Of a stretch of DNA of 64,000 nt, positions 55,825 through 64,000 are shown one piece after another (position 1 is the first letter of the stretch; each line of letters opens with the position of its first letter). The stretch lies in assembly GCA_022419385.1 (NCBI GenBank), contig JAJUBI010000002.1:1860001-1924000 (forward strand), read 5' to 3'. Made by a program: the position numbers and the translations under genes. The notes under the pieces were generated by a model that searched no databases, had not been told where the DNA came from, and saw only the letters and a list, made by a program, of their open reading frames with translations. The DNA is from Paraconiothyrium sp. Pb-2020. Taxonomy: Eukaryota > Ascomycota > Dothideomycetes > Pleosporales > Didymosphaeriaceae.

Positions 55825-56644
55825 GTGTTGGGAATGGTTAGCTGTCTTCATCGTAGCCAAAGTTTCCGATGTGTACTTCGTTTCGTCAAGTTCAATGTCA
55901 ACGTCCGTTGCGAGAACGGCTATTTACTTTGTAATGACTTTAGTAGGGGCCAGCAATTTGATGGCGTACCCTGGGCACCCTTGGCACCTTCGTAGTCTTG
56001 CTGAAGGATTATTCGTGCACGCTTTACACGGTCAACATCAGTAGAACCGGCCACCCGTCTTCTTTCGGGATTTTGATCACGTGCTATTAGGCAACGTTCG
56101 TGGGAAATGCTTTGGTGTTGACTTGTTGGGTGGTGTTCTGTTAAGTGGTGATGCCTAGGATGGAACCATGGTATGCGATGTAGCTGCTCGATAGCACTGA
56201 GTGCAGTCAAACTTTGCATCGCCCCACCTCACTTCTATACTCATCTTCCACACCCTTGTCCACATGCTCCATCTGGCTATCTAGACTTCGCTGATCATGA
56301 AGTTTATGCCGCTGCTGAGTTACGGTAGGGAGACCTTCCGCCTCCACAACCGGCCCCCCGGCTTGGTACAGGCTCGAGCACTTGAAGGAAGACTACCAAG
56401 CACCAAGCGCTTAGTCACTGGGCCGTCCACGAACGTAACATTTGAATATTGCGGGTGGAGACATTGGGGTAGAGCGGAGATAGGCGAAGGTTCGGATGTT
56501 AACCGAGGCTAAACTGGCAGTAGCGTTGCTTCTCCGCACGTGCTGCAATGGCCCAATATTCATACACTGGGGCAGCATTGACCACGGAACATGACCGAGA
56601 CTTGCTTGCCAGCGATTGCACTTCCGAAGAAAAATCCATGAGAC
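55825..56644. other. Intergenic: permease 3' flank and Zn2Cys6 regulator promoter
   Basis: 820 bp with only short competing frames. No gene supported. Confidence 0.5.
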
Positions 56645-59115
56645 ATGGAAAGCGGACCTGTCCAGAAACGCCATCCCAAGAAGAGCGCGTTCTCTTGCGA
56701 GGCGTGCCGAAAGCGAAAGGCAAGCAAACTGTCGTCAAAGATTTGGCTCGTCTCAGTGGCGCTCATGTTCTATGCCAGGTCAAATGCGATGCTACGCATC
56801 CGATTTGCAATCGATGCAATGCTCGTGAGGACGCATGCGTCTACAAACTGTAAGGGGAAATGAGTTGCTCTTTCATCACTGTTCCGGTCGCACATGGTCC
56901 CGTAACCACTGTCATGGCCCTCAACATTTCATTTCCTGATGTCCTTTGCTATAGTGACAATGAACTCATTGGGAACAGATCTCCAACCCTGTCTTACACA
57001 CAACGACTTGAGCAACGTGTTGAGCAACTCCAAGCCGCGCTTTTCGAGGCGCAAAATAGCAATGTGAAACTTGCAGTCAATGATGCTCATGTCGATCCGG
57101 ATCTTGTCTCCAATAACCAACCTAGTCCCAGTCCTCCTCGAGCAGTAGAAGCCTTGAGAATTGAAGCCGATGGAAGGCTGTCATACCATGGCTCTACAAG
57201 TCTTTTTCAACTGCCTGATAACACACATCAACATACAGAAAATCGAGATCACGCAGCTCACGAAACAGCGACCGATAAGGAAAGTCTCGTGAACAATGCG
57301 TGGCGAGAAAGAGCGTACGAGAGGCTTGCAGATATTCCAGTATGATAGGGATGCTGTTGACCACTACACGGCAAACTAATGACTTAGCATAGGAACCGTT
57401 CCGTTGGCTTTTAGATTCACACTTCTGCTGGATCCAGCCGCTGTTCAATTTCGTATACAGACCGGCATTCACCCGTGTGTACTTCCAGGCTTGCAGCGCT
57501 ATCATTGCTGATTCCTAACACAGGTGATATGAAGACGGGAGGCCCATATTTCTCGCAAGCACTTTTGAACGCAGTGATATCGCACTCCGTACGATGGTGC
57601 CGTAGTGAGCCAGCCATGAAAGAGTTGCTCGCTCCCTTTGATAACGGCACGATATTCTCGAGAAACGCTGTTCGGGATTTGTTTGAGGATGTCCAACACG
57701 GACAGAGCAAGATTCCAACAGTACAAGCTTTGTTGCTATTGAGCGCTCAGAATTGCGGCAGCGGTAACAGAACTCAGGCTTGGCTATATAGTGGCATGGC
57801 ATTCCGGCTGATAGATGATATGGGCATCTGCGTCGATGGCAAGAGGTACGCAAGCGCTGGTCATCTGTCAGCCGAGGATATCGAAATTCGCAATCGATTG
57901 TTCTGGAGCTGTTACTTCTGGGATAAATTGATTTCGCTTTACTTTGGACGCTCGCCAATCCTTCAAAATTCGGAAATAAGCCCCCCAAGAGTCCTGAGTA
58001 CAACTTCCCCGTTGATTCGCCGATAAAAGACTGACGTATCTTAGTGGATGACACCGCTGAGATTGAGCCTTGGACACCGCACGGTCTTTCCACATCAGAC
58101 TACCGACCGAAACAAGCTCACTCTATCTCTTGCTTCATACAGATGTGCGCACTTGCAGAGATTCTTAATGAGATTCTGATCCACCTGCACAATCCTTCGA
58201 AGGAGCTACCTCGGTCTCAGGCCTACAAATGCGCAGACTCACAAAGCTTCAAGCTGCGAGATTGGTGGCGAGACCTTCCGGAACACCTCAAGATCAACAT
58301 CTCAGATCCAAAGTTAGAATGCCCTCCAAGCCATATAGTAACACTTAAGTACGTACGACTACTCATCGCCATTAGGGATCATCTAACCAAAGCAGTTGCC
58401 TCTTCCATACCATCAATATCTTGACAAACCGCGCGAAGCTAAAATTGAGTCGCGAACCTGACTTATCGGGCCAAATGACGGAGGACAACCCGTTAGTCCA
58501 ATGCATGTCATCAGCGACTTCGATCGTTGCTTTATTCGACTTATACAAGCGCACATTTGGCGATGGACATGTCGTACTGAGTCTGGCCTACAGTGTCTAT
58601 ACAGCGGCTTCTATATTCCTCCTAGAAGTTCAGGCGCTAGGCCATGCTGCGCCTAGCACGCTAGAAAGGTTATCATTCTGCGTAGGAGCCCTAGGTCGGC
58701 TGAAACTGACTAGTCCAGGTATGTTGACCCAAAGCTTGAAGCATACTCTTGTTGACCACTACCCCAAGTCATCGCTACTGCCTCAGATCTGATAGCGAGA
58801 GAGCTCGATGCCCTCGGCATACAAACAATGGTCATGCTTCCTTCCGCTTCCAGTCATACCGGACATCAACCGGCCGCAGACCACCCGCCTCCACCTTTGC
58901 CCACTAATGCTCCGATAATCTTGAACAATACCCAATCTTACGGCCCCGCCAATCAACCGGGAACCACAATAACGCTCGATAACCCTTATCTGGTTGGCGA
59001 GATGGATGACTCACTAGGCTTCAACCTTCTCGACATGTCGACCGAAATGTATGAAACGTTCTCGCAGGTGGAGCCAATCAGGATAACAATGAACCCCGGT
59101 TTCGATATTTTCTAA
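56645..59115 (+). CDS. Zn2Cys6 transcription factor with fungal-specific activator domain, eight exons, one GC-AG intron
   Basis: Exons 56645-56719, 56779-56849, 56955-57339, 57393-57474, 57524-57997, 58045-58348, 58396-58718 and 58787-59115 join to 680 residues. The zinc cluster is C18-x2-C-x6-C-x6-C-x2-C-x6-C45 and is split by an intron that begins GCAAGC and ends CAG; no GT donor restores it. A coiled-coil-type segment (YTQRLEQRVEQLQAAL) follows. The middle homology region is rebuilt across junctions: WIQPLFNFVYRPAFTR into DMKTGGPYFSQALLNAV, then LFWSCYFWDKLISLYFGRSP, and VTLN into CLFHTINILTN. The C-terminus is acidic with YLVGEMDDSLGFNLLDM, suggesting an activation domain. The third-exon acceptor could also be at 56978, eight residues later. 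Location next to a permease and amidohydrolase suggests it controls them. Confidence 0.88.
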
Positions 59116-59979
59116 TGGACCTTTAATTTAAGCTATCAACAAAGACCTACGCAATCAGGGAGCATCGCACAAATACTTTTATTGATTCTCGATATTACCA
59201 GACACCTCAAACCGCAAGACACATCCCCCATACAGACCTGGCAGCATGTTTGCATAGTACCAGTGCATATGGCTTCATCACGTTAGCATGCATCCCCTGA
59301 TGTATCCCAGCGCGTACAGTTGATCGTTAAACACCGCCTTTGCAGGAAGACTTTGACGTTGCGCGGCTCCTCAACTGTTGGCAACGCGGGTGCGCCAATA
59401 ATAAGAGTCGCAAGAGTGACAAGTATGGCCTTCATCTTGGGTTTCCGGTTCGTCTAAAATGAGAGCGGGTTTACATGTTGCGAGTATGACTGGCGCAAGG
59501 TGACGACGCGTTTTTCTACGCAAGAGGCGACGGCTCGCAGTGGCTTACTCCAAATATAAGCATCCTGCACGCAGCCTTAGCATTGCTCATTTCGCCCAGC
59601 CCTCAGTCGTCTGTACGAGGCGCTGGTGGCTGGAAAACGATATCACGTTGATGAAGCTTCCGAGGGATGATTACGATGGCAAAGGCTCAGGCCTTGTCAA
59701 TAGAACACCATGTAGCAGTACCTTGAGCCGTTGGTATCAGTTGATAAACGCATAAGAAAGCTCTATTTTGAACGAGCTTTTATGGGTCACGAAGCGATGT
59801 GGACATCTCAGACCTGAGATGAGATTGAAGGTAGTAGAGAGGGTAGTCGTGTTGAGGTCTATGTACTAGGCAGGATGGGAGGAGCTGAACTTTCCGACAT
59901 CCTTCTGACTGCTAGAGCTACTCGAGTTCACCTATTCATTACCTCAGTGGTAACGGTGCACTTGTAGAAAGACAACCCC
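59116..59979. other. Intergenic with one small secreted peptide gene
   Basis: Holds the 50-residue secreted peptide at 59283-59435 (minus strand). A 71-codon plus-strand frame at 59540-59755 has no features. Nothing else recognised. Confidence 0.5.
59283..59435 (-). CDS. Small secreted cysteine-containing peptide (50 aa)
   Basis: A single exon of 51 codons, too short to notice by length. The N-terminus MKAILVTLATLIIGAPALP is a textbook signal peptide: lysine, a 12-residue hydrophobic core, then a small-residue cleavage region. The mature part of about 30 residues has an EEPRN stretch, an RR pair that could be a processing site, and three cysteines in the last 16 residues (RRCLTINCTRWDTSGDAC, with Cys as the final residue). 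An NCT sequon is present. A candidate poly(A) signal (AATAAA, minus strand, 59178-59183) lies about 100 nt after the stop. I do not recognise the family. With three cysteines it would need a partner or a dimer to pair fully, and a spliced variant is possible. Confidence 0.5.
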   Translation of the reverse strand: MKAILVTLATLIIGAPALPTVEEPRNVKVFLQRRCLTINCTRWDTSGDAC

Positions 59980-61932
59980 TCAAACCTTTCCTTCAGAGAT
60001 CTTCCCTCGTCCACCCTGCTCCCTCACCACACTCGCCTCCCCCTCATCATTCCCATCAATCTCCCTATCTTTTACCTCTAACATGAAGCTTAAATCCTCG
60101 AGTGTCCTTCCGTGAGTCTCCGGAAAGCACACCCACACAATCCAGGCCTCGACAAGCAGCCAAACACAGTAGAGAAGGTAGTATTTCCAGCCGATAGCAT
60201 CTAATGCGATTGGATTGACATACGCGTTGAAAAAGTTTCCGAGACGCCCGACGAGCTGCTTGAAGGCGAGACCTTGCGAGCGCTGCGTGAAGGGGAAGAG
60301 CTCGACGATGTAGGTATATGCGAGGGAGTTAAGACCGACGTTTAGAAAACTGGATAGATAGTCAGGCATAATTGAGAGGAGTGGGTGAATCAGTGGAGGT
60401 GAATGGGGAGGACTTACGGATTGTATAGGAATATGAAAGCAATACTCGTGGCTGCTGCTGCTTTCGATCCTGTGGTTGCATAGCGTGCGGAGGCGATGGT
60501 CCATGCCGTGAAGCAGGCTGCCATACCGAGGGCGCCGAGAATGAACATGTGTCGCCGGGGGTACCGAGGCGCGATCATCGAGAGGGGGACAGAATTGATG
60601 AGGGCCCAGCAATTGTGCGAAAGGATGATTTGCTGTATGGTGCGGTTGGAGGTTACACCAATGATGCGGAGGATTTTAGCGAAGTAGTAGGTGATCAGCC
60701 TGTCGCTCAGGTTAGCGACATTGCCGGTCTTATCACGCTACAGGTACAAATCGACTTACCCGTTGCCGGAGACCTGGCCAAAGATGCCAGTGAGTCCCGA
60801 GACAGCGAATCGATGAAACATGGCCTTCGAGCGAAACACATCCGCCCACATGAACCTCTTCGCCAACTCTTTTTCAAGCGCAATAGACGCCTGTATCTGC
60901 TCAAATTCCCTTCGGACGTACTCCTCACCATCGAAACCTTCGCCGTGGTATATGATTAAAACTTGGTGCGCCACTTCCCCTCTCCCGTTCGAGATCAACC
61001 ACCTTGGAGACTCGGGACAAAAAGGAAGGAAGATGATCTGTATCGCGCTAAACGCGACCTGCAGCAGACTCGGAATTCTCCATCCCCAGGTAGAGTCCAT
61101 GGCGAAGGTGGCTGTCGTCACGCCCGACGCAATGATGCTGCCTATGAAGTAGTTTGCGCTGAAGAGAGAAGTCATGGTCGCTCGTTCTTTGGCGTAGGCG
61201 AGCTCGCCGATGAGAGCGGAGGCTTCGCATATAACGAACAACACTCCGCTGAACATATGACTGTTGGCATTCGTCCCTTGGAGTACTCGTGATAAAAAAG
61301 AGTGCACTTACAAGCCTAAAAGCCACCGCGAGGCGATAAACATATTCGTGTTTATCGCTCCAGCCTGGAATCCCGCCCCTAGCCACATTATGCACGATCC
61401 AATGGCGATAGTCCAGCGGCGCCCACACCAGTGGCTCACGCGCGGTTCAAATGGGACGGCCTGCCAAACCCGAAGGTACAAAGTCAGTGTATGTCTCACA
61501 CAAGTGGAGATGGCACATTGCCTCGTGTCTTAGCTAAGCGAAGGAAAGATTATTTTCTTGTAAAGTAGATAAAGATAATCTTCGCTTAGCAGAAAGAACA
61601 CATGCACTTTGTACCCGGGAGACTTGCCATGACCATTCCCAAAGAGTGAATAGCATTTAGTAGCCCAAGCTTTGCGCTGGAAGGGTTGTCGAAATCTATC
61701 TCCATTAGAACTTACGACTACCACAATAAGAACATGGTAGCTCACATTTCAGCCACGAGGGCACCGCTTGGAGATTGTTCATCATCGACCCATCGAAGCC
61801 GAGAGTCCATTCCGTCCCAATACACGTCGGTATGAGGACGAAGTACAGGAATCGCAAGTTCGGCTTTTGATACCATTGCACTGTATCTGCGCGCACGATT
61901 TCCATTAGTCGAGGGTCCAAAGGTTCCCTCAT
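59980..61932 (-). CDS. MFS sugar transporter (lactose-permease-like branch), six exons, one GC-AG intron
   Basis: Exons 61932-61746, 61695-61628, 61460-61312, 61260-60760, 60699-60418 and 60349-59980 join to 518 residues. Junctions rebuild QAVPSWLKYFDNPSSAKLG, LGMVM joined to AVPFEPRVSHWCGRRWTIAI, LLGFHMFSGVLFVICEAS, SGNGLITYYFAKILR and LYNPFLNVGLNSLAYTY, the order of helices and loops of fungal sugar porters; PESPRW and PETHGRTLE signatures are present. The second intron (61627-61461, 167 bp) must start at GCAAGT: the GT donor a few bases later gives the wrong phase. That intron also contains a 58-bp palindromic element. The start at 61932 is the first ATG in frame; a longer N-terminus from an extra exon is possible. 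The substrate is unknown; being close to the permease and regulator suggests a sugar-acid or aromatic pathway. Confidence 0.87.
61533..61590. repeat. 58-bp palindromic mini-element with 11-bp terminal inverted repeats, inside an intron
   Basis: Ends are GCTAAGCGAAG (61533-61543) and its exact reverse complement (61580-61590). Inside, AAGATTAT (61546-61553) pairs with ATAATCTT (61575-61582), so the whole can fold into a hairpin with one small bulge. Size and structure resemble a very small MITE or a hairpin relic. No convincing target-site duplication was seen. Confidence 0.75.
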
Positions 61933-62376
61933 CGTCGTTGAGGTAGCGGTCGTATCCCCGAGACGGAGTTACCATTGGGATAGAGACGCTGAAGCGCTTG
62001 GATCGGGGGGAGGCACGACAGCCATTGTCAGCGAAACCAAGAAACCACAAACTTTGCAGGACTAGAGGGGCACTATCAATGATTCCGCTCGTAATGGTGA
62101 ACATCTGTCAAAAGATACTGTAATACCAAGAGTCGCCAATGGTGGAGCAGCGATGAGAACCCTGCTGGTCGGCCAATCAGGTGGTCGCAATAGGTAATAC
62201 ATCTTCTTACGCCATGAGACAGCCTATATAGTGTTGGTCGTTCTTGAGATCGACTATGGCATCTCTGTGCCGTTATGCTCGTTGCTCATTCGCATCCATT
62301 ACTGTCCCAATCGCCCTGGAGCAAGCATTTTTCGGTGGAGTAGATGACCAAGACGTTATATGCCCTTCTCGCAGCC
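61933..62376. other. Intergenic: promoter of the sugar transporter and 3' flank of the prolidase
   Basis: 444 bp. A minus-strand frame starting at 62104 overlaps the transporter start in another frame; it has no features and is probably chance. Confidence 0.5.
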
Positions 62377-63869
62377 TCAGCAATCTGGACCGCTTCTGAT
62401 AATCTTAACCATGTCGTCAATCTCCTTAGGCGTTGGCGTCAGATTCTCATGCCCCAACTCTGTGATCAGAACGTTGTCTGCAACAGGTGAGCATAACCCC
62501 CATATGAACGCTCAGCTTACCTTCGATTCTTACTCCGCCCACGCTCCAGTATCTGTCCAACACCAACTTGTCAATGTATTTTGCCTGCTCCGGATCCTGC
62601 AGAAACGGTTCAATTATGAATCGACAGAAGTAGCACCCCGGCTCTACCGTGATGACACTCTGCGCCGGCAGCTTGCCCCTTACCCTCAGATACTTGAACA
62701 GGGGGTCCGTGTCCTGGTAGTTGGCGTTCCCTCCCGTATCATGCACGTCCATACCTATGTAATGTCCCAGGCCATGAGGCATGAAAGCCACGCTCGTCCT
62801 CGCCTTAAAGATTTCTTCTGCAGAGCCTTTGAGAATGCCGAGCTTTAGCAAACCGTCAATCAGCACTTTATGAGCTAATTCGTGCACGTCGTCCCAGAGC
62901 AATCCTGCTTTAAGCTTGGCAATGGTCTGCTTTTGCATCTCTAGCACGATCTTGTAAATCCCTAGCGACTCTTCAGTGAAATCGCCCTTGAGGGGAAATG
63001 TGCGGGTGATGTCTGCACAGTAATTGTGCCATTCAGCACCAGCGTCCAAGAGCAGCAGATTCTGGTCTGTGATAGGTGCATCGTTTGGGGTGTAGTGCAG
63101 GGTCGCGCCGTTCTCACCCGCAGCGACGATGGGGTGGTAAGCTGGATTCTTTGCGTTCTGCTCGAGATGAGACTTGACGAAGACAGCTTCCAGCTCCGTT
63201 TCGTTCTTTGCCTTTGAGGCTGCTTTCATGACGTCCACGTGGCCAGCCGTCGAGACCTCATTCGCTTTGCGGAGGAGGGCGACCTCATAGTCAGATTTGG
63301 TGACACGGCATGTTTCTATGGCGACCTTGAGAAGGTCAAAGTTCTTCTCCTTGTATGAGAGGAAGGTGATATCATCCGAGACCTGCTCCGGGATGGCAAA
63401 GATGGTAGATTGCGCACTAGTCGATGTAGAAGCCAAGTGCGAGTTGACATCTGCCGTGGTCTTGACTTCATCAACGTCGTACTTTTCCTTCGCTTGCTCG
63501 ACAGTCATAGGTAGGCCGGACCAGATCACCTCGTCGGGCTTGATAGGAGGAATAAACAGAGAGAGCTTGTCGCTGTAAATATCGTAGATGAGGTATGAAT
63601 CTGCCAGGTTACAGCCGCTCAGATAGTAAAAGGACCGCCGTTGTCTGAATAGCACAGGTGCATCGTTATCCTACGTTGTGTTAGCCGAAAAGCATCCGCG
63701 CGTGCACACGCTTATTTGCCTCAAGTAAGCGCGGCTTCTGAGCCTCCAGGTAGATGGTTCCGGTTCGGTCGCCTCCTCTTGCAACGATCCAATCTGCAAC
63801 CTTCTTCGCGTGTAACTTTGCAGGGTACTTGCCCTTGAGGACGTCTTCGTAGTTCTCGGCTGTGCCCAT
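62377..63869 (-). CDS. Xaa-Pro aminopeptidase/prolidase (peptidase family M24B, PEPP type), with a GC-AG intron
   Basis: Exons 63869-63720, 63670-62521 and 62477-62377 join to 466 residues. The first junction (49-bp intron starting GCAAAT, with a GGCTAAC branch site) reads PRLLE into DNDAPVLFRQRRSFYYLSGC, exactly as in fungal relatives. A GT donor exists but would leave an intron of only 37 bp. The pita-bread domain has all metal-ligand motifs: LLLLDAGAEWHNYCADITRTFP (two Asp), HGLGHYIGMDVHD (His), TVEPGCYF (Glu) and, restored by the last junction, GGVRIEDNVLITE (Glu). The enzyme removes N-terminal residues from peptides with proline in second position and splits Xaa-Pro dipeptides, in the cytosol, using manganese. 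No signal peptide. The gene is intact. Confidence 0.93.
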
Positions 63870-64000
63870 GGTCGTGTGAAGCTACGAAACTTGTTCGGGG
63901 AGGGTCGGGAGCCTGGGCATAGTAAGATGCAGACGTCCAAAGCAGGTGAATGTGCCTGGCCTTTCAACTTGTTGGACGAGAGTTTGTAAGCTCACGTCGC

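Noticed and set aside
61600..61640. Apparent frameshift in the sugar transporter at the end of exon 2 (GT donor gives wrong phase)
   Set aside because: Using the GCAAGT donor two codons earlier gives phase 0 and reads VM into AVPFEPRV, as expected for the family, so no frameshift is needed.

Overview
The window reads as a stretch of nuclear DNA from a filamentous ascomycete (Pezizomycotina; a Dothideomycetes-like fungus is my best guess, from gene content and protein style rather than any database match). The evidence is many short introns, mostly 46-60 bp with CTRAY branch sites, monocistronic genes on both strands, and typical fungal families: Zn2Cys6 regulator, UMTA-like methyltransferase, class II cAMP phosphodiesterase, and a peroxisomal multifunctional beta-oxidation enzyme ending in SKL. 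No rRNA, tRNA, CRISPR array or intact transposon was found. All gene models were assembled by eye from reading frames and splice signals; exon coordinates are given in each entry.

Left part (1-16.4 kb): the 5' part of a Cdt1-like replication licensing gene runs off the left edge. It is followed by a 62-residue secreted peptide with one intron, an NmrA-like reductase, a PrpF-family isomerase, a possible broken gene relic, a Gfo/Idh/MocA oxidoreductase, a class II cAMP phosphodiesterase, and a divergent housekeeping pair: translation elongation factor eEF1B-gamma and mitochondrial ribosomal protein uS9m.

Middle part (16.4-47 kb): a gene-poor, GC-rich tract with hexanucleotide repeats surrounds one Q/P-rich conserved-looking protein of unknown function. 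Then come a MATE transporter, a GST-like protein, a secreted P/G/T-rich repeat protein that appears to carry a 1-nt frameshift, a monocarboxylate-type MFS transporter divergent from ORC4, a 39-bp T tract, the three-domain FOX2-type protein, about 4 kb of unassigned DNA, and a six-exon methyltransferase with a 16-nt microexon.

Right part (47-64 kb): a secreted SGNH esterase, an alkaline phosphatase with an in-frame stop in the obvious reading, a thioesterase/carboxylesterase pseudogene with at least four frame breaks, an amidohydrolase divergent from a quinate-type MFS permease, a Zn2Cys6 activator, a 50-residue secreted cysteine-containing peptide, a second MFS sugar transporter, and a prolidase. 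The amidohydrolase, permease, regulator and transporter could form a small catabolic cluster.

The most unusual signal is splicing. Three genes in the last 8 kb (regulator, sugar transporter, prolidase) only read through if a GC-AG intron is used, and a fourth (alkaline phosphatase) may use one to bypass its stop codon. One of these GC-AG introns contains a 58-bp palindromic mini-element.
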